The notes beneath the pieces were generated by a model. It was not told where the DNA came from. It did no database searches and saw only the letters and a list, made by a program, of their open reading frames with translations. 60,557 bases of DNA from NCBI GenBank assembly GCA_016278515.1, contig JADQBR010000073.1:1-60557 (forward strand). Direction: 5' to 3'. Numbering within the stretch: the stretch's first letter is position 1; every line of letters begins with the position of its first letter. Position numbers and translations under genes: made by a program. Positions 7,993 through 16,431 of the stretch are shown here, piece after piece. Source of the DNA: Bacillota bacterium (GTDB lineage: Bacteria > Bacillota > JADQBR01).

Positions 7993-9276
7993 TTAATCAC
8001 CTCCCACTATAGGCACAGTGCTGCCACCGTAGGGCATAACTATGATCTTTTTATCCGGGTTATTAACATCGGCTTGCTCTAAAGCCTCTTCTAGTGTATT
8101 TACGGCTGTAAATCCCATGGGTTCCACTATTGACGGTTCAATTGAGGATAAAAGAATAACTTCCGCATTCTGAGCTGATTCCACAGCGGCATAAAATATG
8201 TAGCCGGGAATAGTGAAGTTTTTCCGTAATTCAGTGTCCAGTTTGCCCTCCTGCAGAGGCTGACACCAGTTAAAAAATGCATCGGCACCTGCACCTTCTC
8301 TGCACTCTGCCACTAATAGGATGGTTCCACCAGGCTTGACTCCTAAAGCAGCGTTAAATAAGGCTTTTACCCCCTGGTAAAGGGAAATATCCTTTGGAAA
8401 CCCACCGCAGCCCGCAATAACAATATCTGCTTTTTCCTCAATCGGCACACCGAATTTTTCATGGGCCCATTCACAACCTGCCTCCCAAGCAGACAGCCAG
8501 TGACCTGCAACCAACTTAGCTAAATTACCCTTGGTGTCTACGATACTATTTATTAAAAAGTCGGGGTTCACCAATCGCGCCCCATCGACCATGTCCAACT
8601 GCAGCGGGTTCACATCCTTAGCCCCCACTCCGATTAGAGGATTGGAACGTTCCGCGTTAGGATCCAAAGCATTAAGATGGTTTTGGGCTACCGTCTTCCC
8701 ACCAGCAACTCCAGGAATTATGGATTTCCTCCCACCGCCAAATCCTGCCATCAAGTGATGGACAATGCCGCCGATGAGAATGGTTTTTCTTTCCACCACA
8801 AGTTTGTTGACTTCCACCTCAGTGCCTCTCGGCGTCGTCCCCACATAAGCCATTTCTGAAGTGATGCAGTTGTGGTCAATCACCTGAAGGCGCCGGTATA
8901 AATCTTCTCCGACCAATCTTGCCTTTTCCTCAGGGGTTTGTTCCCGATGGGTTCCGGTGGCAACTAAAATAATAATATCTTCATCTTTAATACCTAATTT
9001 ATTTAATCGTTCCACCACGTAGGGTAAATACTGATCCTGTTTATTCCAAATGCGAGTTATATCACTGATCACAATGGTCACCTTATCCCCAACCAAAAAA
9101 ATTTCATCAAAGGCCAGAGAGTCAATTGGTTGGTCTAAACAGTTATTTACTACCTTTCTCAGGTCACTGATAGCTTCGATGTCAGCAGAATTCAGCATCT
9201 GTAAGATATTTTTTTCTGGTAAATCAAATGTTAAGCATCCTTCACCATATTTCAGCTCTATAGAACGCATGTTCAT
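7993..9276 (-). CDS. larA: LarA-family nickel-pincer racemase/epimerase
   Basis: A 427-residue protein of the lactate racemase family (DUF2088 plus C-terminal domain). All signature positions of Lactobacillus LarA appear at nearly the same numbers: His110 in VATGTH, His173-His174 and Lys184 in HHLMAGFGGGRKSIIPG, His200 in AQNHL. Lys184 is the residue that carries the nickel pincer nucleotide in LarA. The enzyme racemises or epimerises a 2-hydroxyacid; many LarA homologues are not lactate-specific. The ATG at 9276 follows GGGGGA. The cofactor genes larB, larC and larE are not in this window. It is co-transcribed with the MBL hydrolase. Confidence 0.88.
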   Translation of the reverse strand: MNMRSIELKYGEGCLTFDLPEKNILQMLNSADIEAISDLRKVVNNCLDQPIDSLAFDEIFLVGDKVTIVISDITRIWNKQDQYLPYVVERLNKLGIKDEDIIILVATGTHREQTPEEKARLVGEDLYRRLQVIDHNCITSEMAYVGTTPRGTEVEVNKLVVERKTILIGGIVHHLMAGFGGGRKSIIPGVAGGKTVAQNHLNALDPNAERSNPLIGVGAKDVNPLQLDMVDGARLVNPDFLINSIVDTKGNLAKLVAGHWLSAWEAGCEWAHEKFGVPIEEKADIVIAGCGGFPKDISLYQGVKALFNAALGVKPGGTILLVAECREGAGADAFFNWCQPLQEGKLDTELRKNFTIPGYIFYAAVESAQNAEVILLSSIEPSIVEPMGFTAVNTLEEALEQADVNNPDKKIIVMPYGGSTVPIVGGD

Positions 9277-9340
9277 AAATCCCCCTAAGCTAAAAAATAT
9301 ACTAATACCGTTTTTTCTCGATGCTGATATTATATCACAT

Positions 9341-9377
9341 AAAACGCTTTTCCCCGTAGCAGAGGAAAAGCGCTTTT
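9341..9377 (-). terminator. Hairpin terminator beyond repeat copy C
   Basis: AAAACGCTTTTCC pairs with GGAAAAGCGCTTTT (one bulged C) around a 10-nt loop, and on the minus strand it is followed by TTTTATG. It would end the DUF2148 transcript. Repeat C lies between the stop codon of that gene and this hairpin. Confidence 0.6.
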
Positions 9378-9382
9378 CTTTA

Positions 9383-9471
9383 AATTCAACTTGAGAACCG
9401 TTAGCAAAACTCTTAGCAACTTGTTGCTTTAGAGTTTTGGATATGCCCCCTGCGGGTACCCCAAATTCAAC
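9383..9471 (-). repeat. Stop-codon-associated palindromic repeat, copy C (89 bp, one module)
   Basis: Single-module form bounded by AATTCAAC at 9383-9390 and 9464-9471. The TAA of the DUF2148 gene (9474-9476) is two bases from the element edge, and a terminator hairpin follows on the other side. Confidence 0.95.
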
Positions 9472-9473
9472 TT

Positions 9474-9992
9474 TTACCTGTCGAAATAGATGTTCTTACC
9501 GCTAACTGATACCGGAACACCCACGATGACTTGTCCATCAATTAAGTTAAGCCTGCGAGCGGATACTCCTATCCGGTACATAATTCTGTTATCTGCATTA
9601 TGTAGACTTGCCGTCTTAACTGCTGAACCCAGGGCAATACCTAAATCGATCAAACGCCATGCACACCAAGGACCTGTAAACTCCGTACCTTCTATGGAGT
9701 CAACATTTAACTCCTTGCAATCGCTAACTCCACAGGCGCCGCAGTTTAACCCTACTATCTTGGCATCATTAAGCGATACCAGTAAGACACTGTCTGAATT
9801 CCTCACGTTCTTAGCATCCCTGTCAAAGTTCGCCTTACCGCTTTCTTGCCCGTATTTCTCCATATCTGAAGCCAGTTTCTCCAAGTCGTCCCTTTTAAGA
9901 ACCTTAATTTCTGTAAAATCTTTTCCACCGGCCTTAGGTGCAGTACGCGCTGATACTGCCATCAACTCCGCAACAATTTCCATAATCCCCAT
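9474..9992 (-). CDS. DUF2148 ferredoxin-domain protein
   Basis: A 172-residue protein of the DUF2148 family, often annotated as uncharacterised with a ferredoxin-like domain. Cysteines are clustered in GLNCGACGVSDCKEL (near residues 83-94) with another in GPWCAWR, a set able to hold an iron-sulfur cluster. The N-terminal half is helical. The ATG at 9992 has AAGGGAG upstream. It stands alone between the coiled-coil gene and repeat C. Role unknown; the family is frequent in anaerobes. Confidence 0.85.
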   Translation of the reverse strand: MGIMEIVAELMAVSARTAPKAGGKDFTEIKVLKRDDLEKLASDMEKYGQESGKANFDRDAKNVRNSDSVLLVSLNDAKIVGLNCGACGVSDCKELNVDSIEGTEFTGPWCAWRLIDLGIALGSAVKTASLHNADNRIMYRIGVSARRLNLIDGQVIVGVPVSVSGKNIYFDR

Positions 9993-10055
9993 AACAATTA
10001 CTCCCTTCTTGCAAGATCATTTCTTATATTATTTACCAATTTAATTATACCTAAA

Positions 10056-10076
10056 CAAATTCAAGTTGAAACCCGT
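10056..10076 (-). repeat. Possible degenerate end of the repeat element (solo core site)
   Basis: Read on the minus strand this is ACGGGTTTCAACTTGAATTTG, close to the right end of the element (ACGGTTCTCAAGTTGAATTT) and exactly matching the ACTTGAATTTG left edge seen in copies E and F. No hairpin module accompanies it. It lies between the coiled-coil and DUF2148 genes. Could be a scar, an old copy or chance. Confidence 0.4.
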
Positions 10077-10106
10077 CCACAATTTATAACTTTCCTAAAT
10101 TCAGAC

Positions 10107-10589
10107 TTAAGCCTCTTTCTGTAACCTCTCTAAAATCACTTCATGCTTTAAGGACCTAGCTGAAAGTTTTTCAATGATTTCATCCTGTCTCACTTGCACA
10201 GCTGCCAAACGTTTAATTTCGGTCGAATTAGCAGTCCTAAATTCTATTAAACCTGCTGTTTGTTCGGTAACGCTGTCTACTTTACTTTGTAATATCTTGA
10301 TTTCATGTTCAAGTTTCGCCTGGCTTTGCTCAAGATTATCTATTCTCGTCTCAAGATTATCCATCCTCCCCTCAAGGCTATCCATCCTTGACTCAAGATT
10401 ATCCATCCTTTTTTCGAGATTGTCCATGCTTTTTTCAATGTTGTCCATTCTCTTTTCGAGGCTGTCCATTCTCTTCTCGATACTATCCAATTTAACTTCA
10501 AGATTGTTCAGTCTTTTCTCCAAGCGTACTTGGCCAGCCTCTATGCTCTCAACTTTTGTCAGAATCTGCTGCAGTATTTGGTCACTCAT
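10107..10589 (-). CDS. Heptad-repeat coiled-coil protein
   Basis: A 160-residue all-helical protein. From about residue 25 to 90 it consists of near-perfect seven-residue units such as KRMDNLE, SRMDSLE and GRMDNLE, an uninterrupted parallel coiled coil; a less regular coil continues to the end. The DNA repeats with a 21-base period, so the array likely grew by duplication. There is no signal peptide or membrane segment. The ATG at 10589 follows GGGGAGGGG. This type of DUF-like coiled-coil protein is common in Clostridia, with no settled function. It lies downstream of the SNF2 helicase, separated by 128 bases. Confidence 0.8.
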   Translation of the reverse strand: MSDQILQQILTKVESIEAGQVRLEKRLNNLEVKLDSIEKRMDSLEKRMDNIEKSMDNLEKRMDNLESRMDSLEGRMDNLETRIDNLEQSQAKLEHEIKILQSKVDSVTEQTAGLIEFRTANSTEIKRLAAVQVRQDEIIEKLSARSLKHEVILERLQKEA

Positions 10590-10713
10590 TAAATGACCCC
10601 TCCCCCTATTCAATTAACTTTATATAATTGTTTCTACGTCTGTATGGAAATTCCTGCAAGTTGACGAACATTTGTTCCCGTTTTTATTTTATTTTTCGCT
10701 AGTTTGAACTATT

Positions 10714-10722
10714 AAATTCAAC
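10714..10722 (-). repeat. Solo GTTGAATTT core at the helicase stop codon
   Basis: The last codons of the helicase run into AGTTGAATTT, with the TGA inside the core, exactly as in repeat copies D, E and F, but here no hairpin module follows. This may be an unoccupied target or an excision scar. Confidence 0.45.
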
Positions 10723-13700
10723 TCTGAGAGTCCCCAGATTCAAATAGTTGTTGGACATCTTGAGCTGTCATTTTGCTAAGCATTGTTTCTCCCGGTTTGA
10801 TTACGGATTCAATCATGGCTTTTTTCTTAGCCTGAAGTTCAAATATTCTTTCCTCAATTGTACCTTTTGTAATCAATTTTATCACCTGGACAGAGTTCGT
10901 TTGCCCGATGCGGTATGCCCGGTCCGTCGCCTGATCTTCCACTGCTGGATTCCACCATGGATCATAATGTATTACCACATCTGCCCCGGTTAAATTGAGA
11001 CCAGTTCCGCCGGCTTTTAGAGAAATCAAAAAGACATCCCCTTCTCCCTGATTGAAAGCTCGGACCAACCGATCCCTCTCCTGGGCCTTGGTTGAACCGT
11101 CCAAAGAAAAATAATTCACGTGCTCCCGATCGAGGTGCTTTTTAATGATAGCCAACATAGTAGTAAACTGGGAAAAGAGAAGAACTCGGTGCCCGCCCTG
11201 TATGGCCTCGGCCAATATCTCTTCCAAATGCAGAAGTTTACCGCTGTCACTATGATAATCTTCCAGAAACATAGCCGGATGGCAGCAGATCTGACGCAGC
11301 CTGGTCAAAACCGCTAGAATTTTGATCTGACTTCTTTCAAAACCCCGAACAGCAATTTCCTGTTCAATTTCTCCTTTTGCTTCTTTCAGGTAAGCCAGGT
11401 AAAGTTTTTTCTGATCCCGAGTCAATTCCGTAAGCACTTTACTTTCAACTTTAGGCGGCAGTTCCTTCAAAACCTCCTTTTTCATCCGGCGCATTATGAA
11501 TGGAGATATTTGCTTCTGAAATTCACTCAAGGCATTACTATCCCCATTTTTTATAATAGGCAACTCATATTTTTTTCTAAATTTCTGACGAGAAAATAAG
11601 TATCCCGGCATAATAAAATCAAAAATTGACCACAACTCAGTAAGCCCGTTTTCTATCGGCGTGCCTGTTAGCACAAAACGTCCTCTGGCCTTGAGCATTT
11701 TTACAGCCTTGGCACTTAAAGACCCGGGGTTTTTTATGTTCTGGGCCTCATCCAGAAAACAATAAGCAAAATCAATATTCTTGTAATAATCTAGGTCTTT
11801 ACGAATTAAGGCATAAGAAGTAATAACTAAGTCAACCTCCTGACCCTTTGCGATTTGTTCACGCCGTATTTGTGGTGTACCTGAAACAACCATAGTTTTC
11901 AATCCGGGGGCAAATCTTTTAGCTTCCTCTCTCCAGTTATATACCACCGATGTGGGCGCAACAACCATGGACGGAAGCTTCAGTTTTTCTTTCTCTGAAA
12001 TCAGAAAAGCTATGGTCTGAAGAGTTTTTCCCAGCCCCATATCATCTGCTAAAATTCCCCCAAGACAATACGCTGCCAATGTTTTCAGCCATTTAAAACC
12101 TCTTTTCTGATAATCCCGCATTATAACATTTAGACTTTCCGGTACCTGAAAATCCATATCCTGAGGTTCACAAATATTTTGAACCAGCTGTTTAAACGCA
12201 AGGTTTCTTTCCACCTGCTCGGATTCGAATTCCCGCAAACAGCCGTCTACGTAAACAGCTCTATATTTAGGTAGCTCAACCGACGTGTTACTTAATTGCT
12301 GTTGAGAAATATCCAGCGAATCAAGCATATTCATTACCTGCTCAAGTCTCGGCCCTGCAGATTCCAATGGCAAAAACGAACCATCCCGCAAACGATAATA
12401 TTTTTTCTTTTCTCGCAGTGAACTAAAAACGTCCTTCACCTCAGACTGATCAATGCCTTCCAGCCCAAATGAAAACTCCAACATATCATTTTCTTCATTT
12501 AGGCGAACGCCGCCTGAGAAATCCACCGTATCCCTTACCCGCAAGTCACGAAAACTATCCGAATAATACACATCCGCCAAAGCCTGAAGGTCAGGCAGGA
12601 AATTATAGACAAAGGCGAAAATATTTTCTTCATCCTCAATGTAGATACTACCGTTCATGGTTCTAAATTCTGCCTGTTCAATGAGATCTAAAATCCTACC
12701 TTCCTTCTCAATATCTCGAACCAATACTCTGTCTTCTAAACGATAGTCGATTGCGCCAGCAAAAGGATTGAGATGCACGTCACCGTATATAAAACTAACT
12801 CTACCTGTCATCAAATCGTCAACCTTGTCCAGATAAACTTCCGGTTTTAAGTCGACCTCATAGAAACTTTCTCTCACCGGTTCAGCAATATTGACCCGCC
12901 CCAATCGCTTTAACACAGGCAGCACTTGGGATGCAAAACGTTCCTTCTGTTTAGGAGAAAAATTTATCCTGCCGCTTGTATTCATAAATGCCGTTGCCAA
13001 AGGTGCAAAATTATCTCTCTGATAATCAGATACTTTATAGACCTGTCCACCATAAAAAAAGTAATCGCCTGTTGACACCAATGGGGAAACATCATTCTGC
13101 TCCCAATCTAGAACAAAATCGTTATTGCTCTTATTGAGAATAAACTCCAGAGGCAAATCCTGCTCGATCACTCCTACGTTCTTATAGTCCTTATTTAATA
13201 TTGTCGCATTAAACAACCTATTCTTCATTGAAGCTAAGAACTTCTTGGTCACCGCGTCGGGCATAACCACATGTTTATTGTTAAATAGTCTGGCCTGATT
13301 ACTAAACCGATTAGAAGAATATCTCAAACCGTTGAAAATATCTCTTTCCACTTGATAAAGTTCCATCAGTAGTTCCATCAGCGGTTGATCTTCGGCCTTG
13401 AATTGATGAATATGCGGTTTAAATACAAAATGTTTGCCGTATTCTATTTCTTCTCCTTGATCAATTGCCTCAAGTAGAGCTTTAATGTTTTTAACACTGT
13501 ACAATCTTTCCTCTCCTATCCGCAAGGAAAGGTTACGAACCGCCTTCTTTTTTGTTCCATAAATAAAGTCATGATGCAACTGAAAATTTATCTCCAAATT
13601 TAAAGGAATCTTTTCTGAGCCCTTGGTGTTACTCCCAATATAATCAAAAAGCTTTTCAACCAATTGCTGTTTACTTTCCGCTCGCCGAGTATCCGGAACC

Positions 13701-14005
13701 GTCGAATGCCTATTCCTATTAAAATCCTGACAGACTTTCAACAGTGCAATAATATGTTTACAAGCACCCTTGTACTTATTAAACGCCGGACAATCAAAAT
13801 ACATATCAAAAATTTCCCCTGAAGACAAAAAATCTATATCTACTTCATATGGCTCACTGCCCACCACTACCGCAAAAGCGCCAATATCTTCCGGCATCAT
13901 TCGAAAGTCCGTAACACGACCATCCATATAGTACTTCATGCCCCTTCGGTAGACCTCGTTACTTGCAGCTGCTTCTTTTATCATTGCCTCGGGAAAATTA
14001 ATCAT
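10718..14005 (-). CDS. SNF2/Rad54-type helicase with SWIM-like zinc finger
   Basis: A 1095-residue Swi2/Snf2-family ATPase. An N-terminal SWIM-like motif (FDCPAFNKYKGACKH, residues about 68-82) retains Cys...Cys-x-His, but the first Cys of the usual CxC is a Phe. A long bacterial SNF2-associated region follows. The ATPase then shows Walker A LADDMGLGKT (about 655), DEAQ box (about 750), FVLTGTPIEN, and in the second lobe FSQFTTML, LISLKAGGTGLNLTGAD and DRAYRIGQ. Such proteins translocate on duplex DNA and are tied to transcription, repair or defence. Length and motif set are complete. Its stop codon lies in a GTTGAATTT core. Confidence 0.93.
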   Translation of the reverse strand: MINFPEAMIKEAAASNEVYRRGMKYYMDGRVTDFRMMPEDIGAFAVVVGSEPYEVDIDFLSSGEIFDMYFDCPAFNKYKGACKHIIALLKVCQDFNRNRHSTVPDTRRAESKQQLVEKLFDYIGSNTKGSEKIPLNLEINFQLHHDFIYGTKKKAVRNLSLRIGEERLYSVKNIKALLEAIDQGEEIEYGKHFVFKPHIHQFKAEDQPLMELLMELYQVERDIFNGLRYSSNRFSNQARLFNNKHVVMPDAVTKKFLASMKNRLFNATILNKDYKNVGVIEQDLPLEFILNKSNNDFVLDWEQNDVSPLVSTGDYFFYGGQVYKVSDYQRDNFAPLATAFMNTSGRINFSPKQKERFASQVLPVLKRLGRVNIAEPVRESFYEVDLKPEVYLDKVDDLMTGRVSFIYGDVHLNPFAGAIDYRLEDRVLVRDIEKEGRILDLIEQAEFRTMNGSIYIEDEENIFAFVYNFLPDLQALADVYYSDSFRDLRVRDTVDFSGGVRLNEENDMLEFSFGLEGIDQSEVKDVFSSLREKKKYYRLRDGSFLPLESAGPRLEQVMNMLDSLDISQQQLSNTSVELPKYRAVYVDGCLREFESEQVERNLAFKQLVQNICEPQDMDFQVPESLNVIMRDYQKRGFKWLKTLAAYCLGGILADDMGLGKTLQTIAFLISEKEKLKLPSMVVAPTSVVYNWREEAKRFAPGLKTMVVSGTPQIRREQIAKGQEVDLVITSYALIRKDLDYYKNIDFAYCFLDEAQNIKNPGSLSAKAVKMLKARGRFVLTGTPIENGLTELWSIFDFIMPGYLFSRQKFRKKYELPIIKNGDSNALSEFQKQISPFIMRRMKKEVLKELPPKVESKVLTELTRDQKKLYLAYLKEAKGEIEQEIAVRGFERSQIKILAVLTRLRQICCHPAMFLEDYHSDSGKLLHLEEILAEAIQGGHRVLLFSQFTTMLAIIKKHLDREHVNYFSLDGSTKAQERDRLVRAFNQGEGDVFLISLKAGGTGLNLTGADVVIHYDPWWNPAVEDQATDRAYRIGQTNSVQVIKLITKGTIEERIFELQAKKKAMIESVIKPGETMLSKMTAQDVQQLFESGDSQS

Positions 14006-14138
14006 CTAACACACCACCTGTTGTCTCTCGTGAAATTTCTCATTCAATTACACATTTTAGCCTATTTTACTAGAAATTTCGAGAAAAATGTTTCTAACAG
14101 TAGAGTTTACTGTTAAAGTTGAAATAAGATAAAAAATA

Positions 14139-14152
14139 AAGCCCCAAGGCTT
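14139..14152 (-). terminator. Terminator of the norCB operon, beyond repeat D
   Basis: On the minus strand AAGCC-TTGG-GGCTT is followed by TATTTTTTATC. It is the first terminator after norB, and the 146-bp repeat D lies between the norB stop and this hairpin. Confidence 0.65.
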
Positions 14153-14181
14153 AGATGTTTATGTACTGTATAAGTGGGGAT

Positions 14182-14327
14182 AATTCAACTCGAGAACCGT
14201 TAGCAAAACTCTTAGCAACTTGTTGCTTTAGAGTTTTGGATATGCTCCTTGCGAGTATAGCAAAACTCTTAGCAACTTGTTGCTCTAGAGTTTTGGATAT
14301 GCTCCTTGCGGGTACCCCAAATTCAAC
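14182..14327 (-). repeat. Stop-codon-associated palindromic repeat, copy D (146 bp, two modules)
   Basis: Two 57-bp modules between AATTCAAC boundaries. The variant GCTCCTTGCG replaces GCCCCCTGCG in both modules, so the modules within one copy resemble each other. The TGA of norB is inside the GTTGAATTT edge. Confidence 0.95.
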
Positions 14328-15726
14328 TTAGGAATAGTATTTTTCTTTTATTTCGCCAGGCCAGTTTTGCGATGGTCCAGGCTAGTATGACGCCGCCGCC
14401 GGTAAAGATAACCCCGCCACCTACCCTGATTATTAAATAAGGAAGAATAAGCTCCTGAGTATGCATAAAATCATTACCCAAGACTCGCCACAAATACCCT
14501 TGCAAGGTACCGGCAATAGCTAAGGCAACCCCCATAATCATTAATCCTAAGTTTAATAAAATATAACTTATCCAAAGCCTGAAGTAATCTTTGGGTGAAG
14601 CGTTCAGTTCCTTAGTGAGGATATAGACAGCGAAACCTAATGCAAAAAAACCAAATGCACCGAATAATGCAAAATGAGCATGAGAAGAGGTTAAATAAGT
14701 ACCGTGAACATAACGATTTGCAAAAGGCAGTGCTAAAATCCAACCAAGCATGCCGGCACCCATTGCATGATAGAAAAGGCTCGCAAAAATAAAACCGAAA
14801 GCCATTTTTTCAGCCGAGGAAAGACTATTAATCTCCTCTTTTTTAAAGTCCTTAACGTTTACGTAAATCAACAGCAAGCTTGGTAATACCTGTAACGTAC
14901 TAAATATCCCACCAATCCACAGCCAGGAACTTGGAGTGCCTATCCAGTAATAATGGTGGCTAGTTGCAAAAAAACCTGTTACTGAAATAAAAGATAATTC
15001 TAGTAATAAAATTGTTTCCGTAGCCTTCCGATGTTTTGAAGTTACGGATAAAAGAAATGCTGCAATCACTGACGCAACAAATAGTTCCATGCTCATTTCT
15101 TCCCAAATGTGGACAATCCAGAATTTCACTGCTTCATCCACAGAAGGGTGAGCATAAAATAGCATATTAGGTAAATATAGCAGCACTAATGACCAAGACC
15201 CAGCCAGCATACCCAGTAGAGTTGCTCGAAACTTTGGTACCCCCTTTTTCAAGTAAGTTGTTGTTAAAACAAAACTAAATAACAATAAAACAAAGGTTAC
15301 AGCCCAGTCAAAGGGACGGATTGCCTCAAGATATTCCCTACCCTCCGTTAATCCGAACACGAAGGATGTTAAAATAGCCGCTAACACTAATGGAAACAAG
15401 TATGAAAGCATTCTCACCGTTGTTAGGTGATTTAATTCTGTTTTTGCCTCTTTAGGAAAGAAGTAAAACACAGATCCCATAGCTGCGATTAAAGGCCAGA
15501 AAACACTTAAATTTAGATGTACCATTCTACCTGAACGAAATGGGACAGGAGCAGGCATATTAGGCCAGATCAATTCCACTGCCCCCATAGTTACTACTAT
15601 TACCTGAAAACCAAAAAAGAGAATCGCAAAAGTGCAAAATGGGTACGCCAGAGCTCTAGTTTTAAATTGACCCTCGGGGTTATCCTGTCGCCTTCCAAAA
15701 ATTTTTCGAATTAACCATCTAAACAT
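14323..15726 (-). CDS. norB: Nitric oxide reductase large subunit (NorB)
   Basis: A 467-residue, about 12-helix haem-copper oxidase-superfamily protein. It carries the NOR-type residues: HIWEEMSMEL near residue 203 aligns with HLWVEGVWEL of cNOR (both Glu kept, the first being the FeB ligand), SHHYYWIGTP near 260 supplies the two FeB His, and SHAHFALFG near 348 the haem b/b3 His. No Tyr-His crosslink motif of oxidases is seen. It reduces 2 NO to N2O at the membrane. Start overlaps the norC stop (TAATG), so translation is coupled. Its TGA lies in the repeat D edge, yet the C-terminus looks natural. Confidence 0.92.
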   Translation of the reverse strand: MFRWLIRKIFGRRQDNPEGQFKTRALAYPFCTFAILFFGFQVIVVTMGAVELIWPNMPAPVPFRSGRMVHLNLSVFWPLIAAMGSVFYFFPKEAKTELNHLTTVRMLSYLFPLVLAAILTSFVFGLTEGREYLEAIRPFDWAVTFVLLLFSFVLTTTYLKKGVPKFRATLLGMLAGSWSLVLLYLPNMLFYAHPSVDEAVKFWIVHIWEEMSMELFVASVIAAFLLSVTSKHRKATETILLLELSFISVTGFFATSHHYYWIGTPSSWLWIGGIFSTLQVLPSLLLIYVNVKDFKKEEINSLSSAEKMAFGFIFASLFYHAMGAGMLGWILALPFANRYVHGTYLTSSHAHFALFGAFGFFALGFAVYILTKELNASPKDYFRLWISYILLNLGLMIMGVALAIAGTLQGYLWRVLGNDFMHTQELILPYLIIRVGGGVIFTGGGVILAWTIAKLAWRNKRKILFLS

Positions 15727-16154
15727 TACTTCTCAGCCCCATTAGAGTTATTATCAGCCTTAGACTTAGCATGTTCAGGCGGCCAACCTATTATTGGAAC
15801 TTCATTAACAAACGCTAAAAAGGCAATAAGATCTGCGGCTTCTTTCTCAATCAAGCCTGGATGTTTCCGTTGCTTGTGCGGGCGCATCATTGGCGGTTTT
15901 GCGAAAAACTTTTCTAAGTAGTCTTTGCCCCTCATCTCCACAGTTTTAGTCAAATCAGGCGCATTATAGCCCCCATTTCCGAACAATGTATGGCATTCAA
16001 CACAGCCTTTACTCTGCCACAACCGTTTGCCCACAACAACATTTTCCGGGATTTCCTCTTGAAGCATGGGACTGAGGGAGTTATAAAGCAGGATAAAAAA
16101 AATAGCCGGGGCTATCAGAGCAATGATAATAGCTATCCAAACAAACTTATTCAC
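15726..16154 (-). CDS. norC: Nitric oxide reductase cytochrome c subunit (NorC)
   Basis: A 142-residue membrane-anchored monohaem cytochrome c: one N-terminal helix (residues 5-27), then the haem motif CVECH with flanking GKRLWQSKGCVECHTLFGNGGYNAPDL typical of NorC, and a C-terminal NEVPIIGWPP. It feeds electrons to NorB. GTG at 16154 is preceded by AGGAGGGA; TTG one codon earlier is an alternative. It lies directly upstream of norB with a TAATG overlap, giving a complete two-subunit cNOR. No regulator (NsrR/NorR) is adjacent. Confidence 0.92.
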   Translation of the reverse strand: MNKFVWIAIIIALIAPAIFFILLYNSLSPMLQEEIPENVVVGKRLWQSKGCVECHTLFGNGGYNAPDLTKTVEMRGKDYLEKFFAKPPMMRPHKQRKHPGLIEKEAADLIAFLAFVNEVPIIGWPPEHAKSKADNNSNGAEK

Positions 16155-16210
16155 CAAAATCCCTCCTCTTTGGCTATTGTTTCCAATGTTCCTGAGAATT
16201 ATCTCAAAAA

Positions 16211-16238
16211 AAAAGCCGGAAATAGATTCCCGACTTTT
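16211..16238 (-). terminator. Terminator beyond repeat E (ybjQ-like transcript)
   Basis: On the minus strand AAAAGTCGGGAA-loop-TTTCCGGCTTTT runs into nine consecutive T. It lies between repeat E and norC, so it serves the YbjQ-like gene whose stop is on the far side of repeat E. Confidence 0.75.
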
Positions 16239-16285
16239 ACGTTTTTAATATTAAGCTATGTTGTTATTCTATGATAATAATTACC

Positions 16286-16431
16286 AATTCAACTTGAGAA
16301 CCGTTAGCAAAACTCTTAGCAACTTGTTGCTTTAGAGTTTTGGATATGCCCCCTGCCGGTATAGCAAAACTCTTAGCAACTTGTTGCTCTAGAGTTTTGG
16401 ATATGCCCCCTGCGGGTACCCCAAATTCAAG
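16286..16431 (-). repeat. Stop-codon-associated palindromic repeat, copy E (146 bp, two modules)
   Basis: Two modules; the internal linker is GCCGGTATA rather than GCGAGTATA. The edge next to the gene is AATTCAAG instead of AATTCAAC, and the TGA of the YbjQ-like gene falls inside it (ACTTGAATTT). Confidence 0.95.
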
